A program made the position numbers and the translations under genes. Shown here in pieces: positions 55,070-62,859 of a DNA stretch of 64,000 nucleotides; positions within the stretch are counted from its first letter, which is position 1, and the number at the start of each line of letters is the position of its first letter. The stretch spans positions 62,001 to 126,000 of the forward strand of contig NZ_ALWO02000052.1 of NCBI RefSeq assembly GCF_000295935.2, read 5' to 3'. The notes beneath the pieces are model-generated. The model did not search any database and had not been told where the DNA came from. It worked only from the letters and a program-made list of their open reading frames with translations. Source of the stretch: Indibacter alkaliphilus LW1 (lineage in GTDB: Bacteria > Bacteroidota > Bacteroidia > Cytophagales > Cyclobacteriaceae).

Positions 55070-56209
55070 TTAAGCTTTTATTTTAATCAATGACTTTATT
55101 CGTAAAGCCCTTTCTTTAAGTCTATCTACATTCTCGTCCAAAATGGTTGCATGCCCCATTTTTCTAAATGGCTTGGTGATTTTTTTACCATACATATGTA
55201 TATATACGCCTTTCTCTTTCATGGCTTCGTCAAGACCTTCCACATAAGCATCCCCATTAAACCCATCTTCACCCAGAAGATTGACCATAGCTGCTGGGGT
55301 TCTCAGGCTGCAATCACCCAAGGGCATGCCCATCACAGATCTCAGGTGCTGCTCAAATTGAGAGGTGATGTTTGCTTCAATAGTGTGGTGCCCACTGTTG
55401 TGAGGTCTGGGGGCAATTTCATTCACCAAAATTTCACCTTGCTTAGTGACAAACATTTCTACTGCCAAAATGCCTACCATATCAAGTTTTTGGATCACTT
55501 CCAAAGCTATTTCCTGTGCTCGCTTCTCCAAAGACTCTGATATCCCAGCTGGAGCAAAAAGAAACTCTACCAAGTTAGCTGTGGGATGAAAGGCACAGGC
55601 CACTGCTGGAAATGCTTTTAAGTCTCCTTTGTTATTTTTGGATACAATCACAGCAATTTCTTGGTCGAAATCTATCAGTTTTTCCAGAAGCCCGGGAGCA
55701 TCAAATGCTTTTTCGAGCTCATCTTCAGTCCTCAATAGCTGTACTCCCCGCCCATCATAGCCCTCTTTTCCCAACTTATTGACAGCAGGAAGAAAATCCT
55801 TTTGGGCAAATACCTCTTCTTTGTTTTCAGTAAGAATAAAATCAGCCGTTGGAATACCCTGTTCTTTGTAAAATGCTTTTTGGGTTCTTTTATCCTGGAT
55901 CAACTTGATGATATGTGGCTGTGGATAGACTTCCTTGCCCTCTTGAGCCAGTTTTTCCAATGCTTCGGTATTGACATTTTCAATTTCAATGGTCAAGACA
56001 TCACAGTTTTTGCCGAAGTTGTAAACAGTTTCGAAGTCTGTCAGACTTCCTTGAGTGAAAGCTTGGCAAATGGATTTGCAGGGTGCGTTTGCATCGGGGT
56101 CCAAAATATGGATATCAATATTGTAGGAGATGGCAGATTGGATCACCATCCGGCCCAATTGGCCGCCACCCAGTATTCCTAAAGTTTTTTGCTGGTAATT
56201 TTCTTGCAC
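55070..56209 (-). CDS. purK: N5-carboxyaminoimidazole ribonucleotide synthase
   Basis: ATP-grasp enzyme that carboxylates AIR to N5-CAIR with ATP and bicarbonate. Length 379, with the N-terminal pre-ATP-grasp motif GILGGGQLGRMVIQ, the ATP-grasp region (PAVNKLGKEGYDGRGVQLL) and the metal-site segment EIAPRPHNSGHHTIEA. First gene of the purK-purE-small membrane protein unit. Confidence 0.97.
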   Translation of the reverse strand: MQENYQQKTLGILGGGQLGRMVIQSAISYNIDIHILDPDANAPCKSICQAFTQGSLTDFETVYNFGKNCDVLTIEIENVNTEALEKLAQEGKEVYPQPHIIKLIQDKRTQKAFYKEQGIPTADFILTENKEEVFAQKDFLPAVNKLGKEGYDGRGVQLLRTEDELEKAFDAPGLLEKLIDFDQEIAVIVSKNNKGDLKAFPAVACAFHPTANLVEFLFAPAGISESLEKRAQEIALEVIQKLDMVGILAVEMFVTKQGEILVNEIAPRPHNSGHHTIEANITSQFEQHLRSVMGMPLGDCSLRTPAAMVNLLGEDGFNGDAYVEGLDEAMKEKGVYIHMYGKKITKPFRKMGHATILDENVDRLKERALRIKSLIKIKA

Positions 56210-56304
56210 AGGGGATTGAATTGATTGCCCAAAAATAAAAGAAAAATACAGCTTTAAGAAAAAGACTTTGATTAATCGAAAATATGTTCACAATCCTTCA
56301 AAAC

Positions 56305-56325
56305 AAAAAAACCCGCAAATGCGGG
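56305..56325 (-). terminator. Terminator of the 50-residue membrane protein gene
   Basis: Minus-strand stem CCCGC/GCGGG (56321-56325 with 56312-56316) with loop ATTT, then seven T (56305-56311), 28 bp past the stop codon at 56353. Confidence 0.75.
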
Positions 56326-56352
56326 CTTATTTATCAAGGTTAATTTTAAATG

Positions 56353-56505
56353 CTATACTGTTCTACCACCGATTAGTCTGAGGAGTATAGAAATGATTGC
56401 CAATACTAAAAGTATATGAATCAATCCACCGACACTGTACACAAAGAATCCAAATACCCACCCTATTATCAATATGATGGCAATTAAATAAAGCAAAGAG
56501 CTCAT
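56353..56505 (-). CDS. Lmo0937/DUF5670-like small membrane protein
   Basis: A 50-residue protein consisting of two membrane helices, with the family-like pattern MSSLLYLIAIILIIGWVFGF, FVYSVGGLIH and a basic end (RLIGGRT). Very small, so easily missed. Members of this family are abundant in Bacteroidota and other phyla; the role is unknown, some are stress-linked. It has its own terminator, which supports an expressed gene. Confidence 0.78.
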   Translation of the reverse strand: MSSLLYLIAIILIIGWVFGFFVYSVGGLIHILLVLAIISILLRLIGGRTV

Positions 56506-56575
56506 AGCAGATTTATTTAAGTTAAATAATTGATTACGAGATCATTTGAAACAAGCACTGTGCCAAAACTTTCTT

Positions 56576-58336
56576 TCAAGTAAACCGGATTCCCATCAAC
56601 TCCATAAGTTTGTGCGCATTAAAGCTAGGACATGGGCCTGCTTTCAGGGTGTAGTCAAAGTGGATTTCGCGGTCAGCTATTTCACTGTGGAAGCTGAAGT
56701 TTTTCAGGTAGTCCAAATCCTGCTCTAAAGTACTCAGTTCGATATCGTGGGTTGATATTATACCTTTCGCTTCTGCTGTTGCCAATTGTTTGATCAGGGC
56801 CTCACTGCCTTGGATCCGATCTGTTGTATTGGTTCCTTTTAATATTTCATCCATTAGAAAAAACACCTTCTGACCGTTTTCGGCGGCCTCCAAAACCTGG
56901 CGGATTCTTGCAAGCTCCGCATAAAAAGAACTTACACTTTCCCCAAGGTTGTCAGAATTCCGCATGCTGGTATAAAGTTGGAAAGGCCCTATTTCCAAAC
57001 TTTCCGCAAATGGTCTTAGGCCAAGATTTGAAAGAATCATATTAGTCCCGATTGTTCTCATAAAGGTTGTTTTTCCCGACATATTTGCTCCTGTCAACAA
57101 AATGGTCTGAATGGATTCGGGCATATGCAATGAGTTGGAAACAGCTTTGGATTGTGGGAGCAGGGGATGATTAAGGGATTTGAATGTTAGGACCTCCTGG
57201 TTAGTCCAAGAGATTTCTCCTTTTAGGTTTTCCTGAGAGGCAAAGCTGCCCAGGGAAATTAAGACCTGCCATTCATCAAAAATAGAATCAAGTTGCTGCA
57301 GCTGATGCTCATAAGTAGATTTCCATTTCTTGAGTTGCCACAAAAGCACGAAATCCAACCAGAACAACAAATTGAAAATAAGGTACACCAAATTGATCCT
57401 GTTCTGAACCAAAAAAGAAACCTGTTCCAGTGTTTTTAAACCTTTTGAAATGTTTTGATCTGGATTTTGAAATAGCAGAGCGGCATTCTTTAAGAATTCA
57501 TTCTGAAATTTGCTTTTACCGAGCAATTCAGACCAAATCCTATATGTCTTTGTGTCTCCATGGTCAGGGAAAACACTTGAAGCTATGCTTAGAGGCTTGT
57601 GGATAAAAGAAAGCAATGTCAAGCCAAGGATGATCCAGATTCCAATATATCCTGCTGGTATAAGCCCTGTAGCAACCCCTAAAATCAAAGCCAAACCAAG
57701 GCTTGGTCCTAAGATTAATGGAATGTAAAAGAATGAGCTCCATTTTAAAGGATCTTTCAACCATGAATAAAATTTTTCTTTGGGTTTTTCTTCTTTGATA
57801 AAAGCTCTACCTGCGGCTTCAAAGTGTAGGAGAAGGTCAGCATGTGTTTGTAACTCATCTACAGCAGGTCTCCATTCGTTCGCCGATTTAGGGTTAAGAT
57901 TGGCTTTCAGCTTTTCGGCAAGTAGCTTTTTACCAGAAAAGTTGCAGGAGTGATTGATCAATTGAAAAAGTGAATGTTCGCCAAAAACATCCAAATCAAT
58001 GGAAAAAGGATGAGATTTTGTTTGGAACTCAAATCCGGTATCAAAGCCTTTAAGGTTTCGAGCTAATCGCAATTGTTTCTCCTTCTCCATGTTCATCAGT
58101 TCAAGGAAGAATAATTCCATGTCCTTATAATGGTTGGAACGTATAATAAGATGGACAAACCAACTGAGTTGGGCGAAGAATAAAATCAGTAATGCAGGGT
58201 AATCAGTCAAGCCTAAAATTAAGACTGGGATAAGTGTAAAAAACACAAAAAGTCTTATAAAGGTGATTTTCAGTGCCTTACTTTTGGTTTTTGAGAGGGT
58301 TTTTTGAAGGTCCTCCAATGGGAAGTCTATAGTCAT
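56576..58336 (-). CDS. Membrane-anchored MutS-like ATPase
   Basis: A 586-residue protein with the C-terminal ABC ATPase of MutS: Walker A TGANMSGKTTFMR, Walker B FFLMDEILKGTNTTDR and the STHDIELS loop. The mismatch-recognition domain is absent. Instead there are N-terminal hydrophobic segments (FIRLFVFFTLIPVLILG, LLILFFAQLSWFVHLII) and two more near residue 205-245 that should anchor it to the membrane. It therefore is not the mismatch-repair MutS. Bacteroidota commonly encode such proteins, of unknown role. It shares a regulated divergent region with the DUF3299-like gene. Confidence 0.9.
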   Translation of the reverse strand: MTIDFPLEDLQKTLSKTKSKALKITFIRLFVFFTLIPVLILGLTDYPALLILFFAQLSWFVHLIIRSNHYKDMELFFLELMNMEKEKQLRLARNLKGFDTGFEFQTKSHPFSIDLDVFGEHSLFQLINHSCNFSGKKLLAEKLKANLNPKSANEWRPAVDELQTHADLLLHFEAAGRAFIKEEKPKEKFYSWLKDPLKWSSFFYIPLILGPSLGLALILGVATGLIPAGYIGIWIILGLTLLSFIHKPLSIASSVFPDHGDTKTYRIWSELLGKSKFQNEFLKNAALLFQNPDQNISKGLKTLEQVSFLVQNRINLVYLIFNLLFWLDFVLLWQLKKWKSTYEHQLQQLDSIFDEWQVLISLGSFASQENLKGEISWTNQEVLTFKSLNHPLLPQSKAVSNSLHMPESIQTILLTGANMSGKTTFMRTIGTNMILSNLGLRPFAESLEIGPFQLYTSMRNSDNLGESVSSFYAELARIRQVLEAAENGQKVFFLMDEILKGTNTTDRIQGSEALIKQLATAEAKGIISTHDIELSTLEQDLDYLKNFSFHSEIADREIHFDYTLKAGPCPSFNAHKLMELMGIRFT

Positions 58337-58381
58337 GGCGTAAAAATAAAAAAAGTTAAATTCTAAAAATTATTTTAATTT

Positions 58382-58398
58382 ATGCAACTATGTTGCAT
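58382..58398. promoter_or_regulatory. Operator-like inverted repeat
   Basis: Perfect 7-bp dyad ATGCAAC-tat-GTTGCAT. Its right half contains the -33 TTG of the plus-strand promoter (58393-58395), so a bound protein would block that promoter. The repressor is unknown; the dyad size would suit a dimeric regulator such as a Fur-family protein. Confidence 0.6.
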
Positions 58399-58425
58399 TT
58401 AAATTCAGGGAATTTCTTACCTTTG
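58393..58425 (+). promoter_or_regulatory. Promoter of the DUF3299-like / GCGG operon
   Basis: TTG at 58393-58395 and TACCTTTG at 58418-58425, separated by 22 bp, fit the Bacteroidota consensus exactly. Transcription would start near 58431, giving a leader of about 93 bases that contains the hairpin at 58480-58500. Confidence 0.65.
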
Positions 58426-58479
58426 GCTATTATCATTCATGTAGTGTTCTCTTCATTTGAATGATGGTGGTTGACAATA

Positions 58480-58500
58480 GACTCCGGCATCGCCGGAGTC
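58480..58500 (+). promoter_or_regulatory. Leader hairpin of the DUF3299-like operon
   Basis: Perfect 9-bp stem GACTCCGGC / GCCGGAGTC with a three-base loop, followed by TTCTTTGCTT, 24 bases before the ATG at 58524. It is GC-rich in an AT-rich leader and could be an attenuator or an mRNA-stabilising element. Confidence 0.55.
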
Positions 58501-58523
58501 TTCTTTGCTTAAATACCTTCAAG

Positions 58524-58967
58524 ATGAAAAAATTACTCCCTATCTTATTGTTGTTTTTGATCTCCGGAATGGCTATGATTCCCGTTGAAAAGGACATGTG
58601 GGCTTTATTTGGTAAGACCAGGTTTGTAGAAAAGCTCAATAGAGAATATGGCATGTATTTTTTATACCCAAAGTTTCCTGATGAACTCAAAGCCCTTGAA
58701 GGGAAAGTAGTAGAAGTAACTGGTTTTTATATTCCTTTAGAAATGAGCACCTCTAATTTTGCTGTAATTTCGAAGTACCCAAATGCGGAATGTTTTTTTT
58801 GTGGAGGGGCAGGACCGGAAAGTGTGGTGGTCGGTTACCTGAAAAAGCGACCTGGCAAAAAAGTTAAAATGGATGAGATCGTAACCGTAAAAGGAAAACT
58901 TAAACTGAATGACAGCGACTTGGAAGAGCTGAATTTTATCATTCAGGATGCTGAACTTATCTATTAA
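58524..58967 (+). CDS. DUF3299-like exported protein
   Basis: A 147-residue protein starting with a signal peptide (MKKLLPILLLFLISGMAMIP). The rest has an OB-like segment (LEGKVVEVTGFYIPLEMSTSNF, EIVTVKGKLKLNDSDLEELN) with the motif AECFFCGGAGPESVV, resembling the DUF3299 family of periplasmic proteins, in which the two cysteines could bind metal or form a disulfide. From memory, DUF3299 genes often lie near metal-uptake genes. The start at 58524 is preferred to an ATG 63 bases upstream, which would be within the leader hairpin. It is followed after three bases by the 53-residue gene. Confidence 0.75.
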   Translation: MKKLLPILLLFLISGMAMIPVEKDMWALFGKTRFVEKLNREYGMYFLYPKFPDELKALEGKVVEVTGFYIPLEMSTSNFAVISKYPNAECFFCGGAGPESVVVGYLKKRPGKKVKMDEIVTVKGKLKLNDSDLEELNFIIQDAELIY

Positions 58968-58970
58968 AAT

Positions 58971-59132
58971 ATGAGTCAAATGAAAAAAACAGACGATCAG
59001 GAAGAACCTATTGAGGAGCTTGATTTCGAAGATGGCTTTGGAGGTCTGCCTGAAGATTTGGATCTTACCAAAAACATAGGCTGCGGCGGTTCTGTAAGCA
59101 AAAATAATTCTGGAAATTCAGATTCCAAATAA
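58971..59132 (+). CDS. 53-residue acidic micro-protein with GCGG motif
   Basis: A small open frame, three bases after the DUF3299-like gene and probably co-transcribed. The peptide is acidic (TDDQEEPIEELDFEDGFGGLPEDLDLTKN), has no signal or membrane helix, and ends with a short region IGCGGSVSKNNSGNSDSK holding a single cysteine flanked by glycines. The Cys-Gly-Gly shape is unusual and might be a metal, persulfide or modification site. I do not know a family, although I recall other small Bacteroidota proteins with similar GCGG ends. Function unknown. Confidence 0.6.
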   Translation: MSQMKKTDDQEEPIEELDFEDGFGGLPEDLDLTKNIGCGGSVSKNNSGNSDSK

Positions 59133-59204
59133 ATGCAATTGCGCTAAAGCATGTTTATATTTGACTGGTATTTCTTTTTATTATAAGTCAAAATCAGTCT
59201 GCTT

Positions 59205-60044
59205 ATGAAGATGTTTGTTAAAACCCCAAGAATATATCTTTTAGTGTTTTTTTCATTGCTTTCATGTGGCGATGATGAACCTACTCCTGACCCAGGACCA
59301 AATACAAATACCGCTATTATTGAAGAAGAAGCCCAGATATCTGCGGCATACACCGATATAGACAATATCAGTCTTTTTTCTCTTCAAGAAAATGGTCAAG
59401 GGCTCCGTACTCAGCTTGAGTTTACCGGTGACTTATGTCCAAATACTGAAGTGGTACATGATTTTGAGAATATGAGAATAGTGATTGATTTTGGTGAAGG
59501 TTGTACCAGCCCCAATGGTATTTTTCGGAGGGGGAAACTGTTAATTGATTATACTGGAAGAATTGTATTTCCTGGAGTAATGATCACAGTAAGCTTCGAC
59601 AACTATCACATAAATGATATCAGATTAGAAGGAAGCAGGGTTTCTACCAACAGAGGCATAGACCTTCAAAATGGAACTATCACATTTGAAACTGTTATCA
59701 ATAATGGCAAACTGACCTGGCCAGACGGCAGTGTTTCCACAATAGCCCTAACACAAAACAGGAAGTTCTTTTTGCCCATGGAAGCGGAGGGTATACGTGC
59801 CGAAGTTACTGGTTCTGCTTCAGGAAAAAGCAAGCTAGGTGTGGATTTTGATTCTCAAATTTCAGAACCGTTGATATTTTTTCAGACCTGTACAAACACA
59901 GGGAACTGGATACCTAGTAAAGGTAAGAGCTTGATCACAGTATCAGGAGCCTTTGTTTTTGAGGTTGATTATGGAGAGGGTGAATGTGATCGGACTATCG
60001 AGGTGACCTTGGAAGGACAGACCACAACACTAGACTTGGATTAA
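59205..60044 (+). CDS. Lipoprotein of unknown function
   Basis: A 279-residue lipoprotein (lipobox SLLSC, then GDDEPTPDPGPNTNT linker). The mature domain is beta-rich: LCPNTEVVHDFENMRIVIDFGEGCTSPNG, then GKLLIDYTGRIVFPGVMITVSFDNY and further strands; cysteine pairs (LCPN, EGC, QTC, GEC) suggest disulfides. No family recognised. A TATATTTG -7 element is at 59156-59163. Single gene with a terminator downstream. Confidence 0.8.
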   Translation: MKMFVKTPRIYLLVFFSLLSCGDDEPTPDPGPNTNTAIIEEEAQISAAYTDIDNISLFSLQENGQGLRTQLEFTGDLCPNTEVVHDFENMRIVIDFGEGCTSPNGIFRRGKLLIDYTGRIVFPGVMITVSFDNYHINDIRLEGSRVSTNRGIDLQNGTITFETVINNGKLTWPDGSVSTIALTQNRKFFLPMEAEGIRAEVTGSASGKSKLGVDFDSQISEPLIFFQTCTNTGNWIPSKGKSLITVSGAFVFEVDYGEGECDRTIEVTLEGQTTTLDLD

Positions 60045-60060
60045 GTAGAAAAGGAAATAA

Positions 60061-60087
60061 AAAAAGGAGCAATTTTGCTCCTTTTTT
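60061..60087. terminator. Bidirectional terminator
   Basis: Stem AAAAAGGAGC/GCTCCTTTTT with loop AATTTT, followed by T on both strands. It separates the lipoprotein gene from the convergent mscS gene. Confidence 0.85.
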
Positions 60088-60098
60088 TATTATTGATG

Positions 60099-60941
60099 TT
60101 ATTCTTTTTTTCCTTCTGGATAATAATGATTGACATCTCTTTGAGGGAATGGGATTTCAATTTCATTTGCTTCAAAGGCTTCTTTTAAAGCCTCCATATT
60201 GTCCCAGTATACAGGCCATAAGTCACCGGCATCTGCCCAGCACCTGACGCTTAAATCTAATGAGCTGTCACCAAAGCTTGTGAACTTCACCACAGGCTCT
60301 GGGTCTGCATGAATTCTTTCGTCTTTTTTCAGAACATCTAAAATAACCTTTCTGGTTTTTTTGAGATCAGTACCATAAGCCACTCCAACAGCCATCTCAA
60401 CCCTTCTGGTAGGTTTCTGCGATAGGTTGACAATTGAATTGTTGGCCAATGCGCCATTTGGAACGGTTACTACTTTGTTGTCAAAATTTCTCACTTTGGT
60501 ATAAAGGATATCTATACTTTCCACAGAACCAAGTGTACCCTGGGCTTCAATAGTGTCTCCAACACGGAAGGGCTTGAATACCAAAATCAAAACTCCCCCT
60601 GCAAAGTTGGCTAATGAACCTTGTAAAGCCAGACCAACTGCCAAACCTGCGGCACCAAGTATTGCAACAAATGAAGTCATCTGCATTCCAAGGGTGGTGG
60701 CGACCGCTATTAAAAGGACTACCCAAAGGATTGCGCTTAGAAAGCTTTTAAAAAATGTCCCCAATGAGGGGTCAATTTCATACTTGTCAAGGCCTTTGCC
60801 CAGCTGCCTCAATAAAAACTTGATCAGCCATCTACCTATCAAAAGCAGGACAATGGCTTTGAGGATAATCGGGCCGGCTTCAAATACCATATCAATGGCC
60901 TTTTGCTGAATTACCTGAATGGTTTCGTAATTAAAATCCAT
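60099..60941 (-). CDS. mscS: MscS-family mechanosensitive channel
   Basis: A 280-residue small-conductance mechanosensitive channel. There are three N-terminal membrane helices, the pore helix being Gly/Ala-rich (ILGAAGLAVGLALQGSLANFAGG), followed by the beta domain (FRVGDTIEAQGTLGSVESIDI, VTVPNGALANNSIVNLS) and the C-terminal alpha/beta domain ending IPFPQRDVNHY. Protects the cell on hypo-osmotic shock. Single gene. Confidence 0.95.
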   Translation of the reverse strand: MDFNYETIQVIQQKAIDMVFEAGPIILKAIVLLLIGRWLIKFLLRQLGKGLDKYEIDPSLGTFFKSFLSAILWVVLLIAVATTLGMQMTSFVAILGAAGLAVGLALQGSLANFAGGVLILVFKPFRVGDTIEAQGTLGSVESIDILYTKVRNFDNKVVTVPNGALANNSIVNLSQKPTRRVEMAVGVAYGTDLKKTRKVILDVLKKDERIHADPEPVVKFTSFGDSSLDLSVRCWADAGDLWPVYWDNMEALKEAFEANEIEIPFPQRDVNHYYPEGKKE

Positions 60942-60986
60942 ATGTATTAAAGTTTGGTTTGATATTCAAAATTATAAAAAGCAGCT

Positions 60987-61697
60987 TTATCTATGCTTTA
61001 AAGCCAGCACTTTCCATCGAAAAGCCCATTTCCATGTGATTTCAACATCAGAAAACCCCGCTTTGTTCAAGATTTCTGACCAGTCATTTTTTTTAAAACT
61101 CCTCAGAACGGATAGCGGGCCATCGTTTTTCACCATGGAAGACCTGGAAAAATATTTTGTCAATACCCGGATGCTGTAATAAGCCAAGGGGTGACGGTGA
61201 AGATCATTAATGACCACTCCAAGCCTGACCTTTTCCTTAAAAGAGGAAAAAAGTTGGATTAGTTCCGCATCAGTGAAATGATGTGTAAAAAGTGTACAGG
61301 TGATGATATCAACAGGCTCCTTCAGAAAATCATCCGAGAATACATTTTCCACTCTGAAATTGATGTTTTTATAATCACTCAATTTTTCTTTAGCGATAGC
61401 AATAATGTTGGGGTTGGCATCTATCCCGGTAAGTGCCACCGGAATTTCATTTTGGTAAGCCCAGTCTGCAATTACTCTGAGCATATCGCCCCTGCCACAC
61501 CCTAAGTCAGCAATACTATAATCTTCTTGGGGATTCTTTTTGATTAGTTGATTAATTCCTGAAAGTGTTACTTTATTACCTCCCAACAGCTTATTGATTG
61601 TTTTTAACTCACTCAAAGCCTGGACAAGTTCAGGCCCATCAACCTCAAGGTCATCCATGATTTCTTTCTGTGTACTTCTGGAAGTAAATTTTCCCAT
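60987..61697 (-). CDS. SAM methyltransferase of the type III PKS locus
   Basis: A 236-residue class I methyltransferase: motif I SIADLGCGRGDMLRVI (near 58), motif II (ALTGIDANPNII) and motif IV (VDIITCTLFTHHFTDAEL). The N-terminal part (SRSTQKEIMDDLEVDGPEL) is typical of methyltransferases beside type III PKS genes in Bacteroidota. Its ATG overlaps the PKS stop by one base (TAATG), so the two are coupled. It probably methylates the polyketide product. Confidence 0.88.
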   Translation of the reverse strand: MGKFTSRSTQKEIMDDLEVDGPELVQALSELKTINKLLGGNKVTLSGINQLIKKNPQEDYSIADLGCGRGDMLRVIADWAYQNEIPVALTGIDANPNIIAIAKEKLSDYKNINFRVENVFSDDFLKEPVDIITCTLFTHHFTDAELIQLFSSFKEKVRLGVVINDLHRHPLAYYSIRVLTKYFSRSSMVKNDGPLSVLRSFKKNDWSEILNKAGFSDVEITWKWAFRWKVLALKHR

Positions 61698-62776
61698 TAT
61701 TTTTCAAGTAACAATGTTTCTAAAGTTAATCCTGGCCCAAAGCCCAAAGCAAGTAAGTCTCCTATCTTATTTTTGGACTCAAGCCATCGCTTCAATACAA
61801 AAAGGATGGTTGCAGATGACATATTGCCATTGTTTTCCAATACTTCATGAGAAGGGAGGTTTTGAACTTTGGAGATTCCAAAGGCATCTTCTACTTTTTG
61901 AAGGATTTGCTTCCCTCCAGGATGTACAGCAAAATTTTCAATATTTGAGATCCCATAGGAGGATTCCAAATGCTCCATGATTTTTTCCAGTCCATTTTGA
62001 AGCAGTTCTGGGACATATTTGCTTAGCTTCATTTCAAAGCCAAAATCTCCAATGGACCAGGCCATGTCATTTTCTCCTTCTTTGAATACCCTAGAGTCGT
62101 ACTTTTTTATTTTTAGACCTTTTCCTTCCTTGCATACAATTGCTGCTGCTGCCCCGTCTCCAAATATCGCATTGGCAAGAAGATTATCTTCATTGTAGGC
62201 TTTTTGGAAATGAATGGTGCATAATTCTACAGAAACAATCAATACTTTTGACTCTGGAGCAGCATCACAGATTCTGTCAGCCAAGCGTAAGGCATTGAAA
62301 GAGGCATAGCAACCCATAAAATGAATAGCATACCTTTCCAAATCTGGTCTGAGGTTCATTTTGTCAATGATTTCGAGCTCAAGTCCTGGAGCAAACATCC
62401 CTGTGCAAGACACCAATATTAGCTGGGTAATTTCATTTGGATAAACCAATGCGCCCTTTAGACATTCACTTATAGCCTCCTGAGCTAAATCAAAAGCCTG
62501 ATTTCTGAATACGTCCATCCGGTCTTTCGTACTGGGGAAAGGCTCCAGTGCTTTATTTTTTGGGAAGAATCTGAATTCCTGTGGATTGGAAAATCTAAAA
62601 TCCTCCAGCACACTGTGTCTGCTGGAAATTCCTGAATGTTTATAGACAAAGCGAAGTTTTCGGGATTCAACAGCGTCAAGGCCATGGGCGATTTGCATAA
62701 ACTCACTGATTCGAAGCTGAGGTATGGCCTCTCCAGGGCTAGCTGTCCCGATACTCACAATATGGTTGTTCATCAA
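61697..62776 (-). CDS. Type III polyketide synthase
   Basis: A 359-residue chalcone/stilbene synthase-like enzyme. The Cys-His-Asn triad is visible: Cys124 in ILVSCTGMFAPGLE, His in NFAVHPGGKQIL, Asn in VLENNGNMSSATILFV. GDGAAAAIV and FGPGLTLETLLLEK are typical family segments. It extends an acyl-CoA starter with malonyl-CoA to make a resorcinol, pyrone or related phenolic lipid; the exact product cannot be told. First gene of the pair with the methyltransferase, divergent from the UbiA gene. Confidence 0.93.
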   Translation of the reverse strand: MMNNHIVSIGTASPGEAIPQLRISEFMQIAHGLDAVESRKLRFVYKHSGISSRHSVLEDFRFSNPQEFRFFPKNKALEPFPSTKDRMDVFRNQAFDLAQEAISECLKGALVYPNEITQLILVSCTGMFAPGLELEIIDKMNLRPDLERYAIHFMGCYASFNALRLADRICDAAPESKVLIVSVELCTIHFQKAYNEDNLLANAIFGDGAAAAIVCKEGKGLKIKKYDSRVFKEGENDMAWSIGDFGFEMKLSKYVPELLQNGLEKIMEHLESSYGISNIENFAVHPGGKQILQKVEDAFGISKVQNLPSHEVLENNGNMSSATILFVLKRWLESKNKIGDLLALGFGPGLTLETLLLEK

Positions 62777-62859
62777 CTGAAGTTAAACTATTTTTTTCTA
62801 AATTGAATTATGAAGACTAAACATCTAGCATTCGTAAAAGTTAACAACTAAATTGAAAT

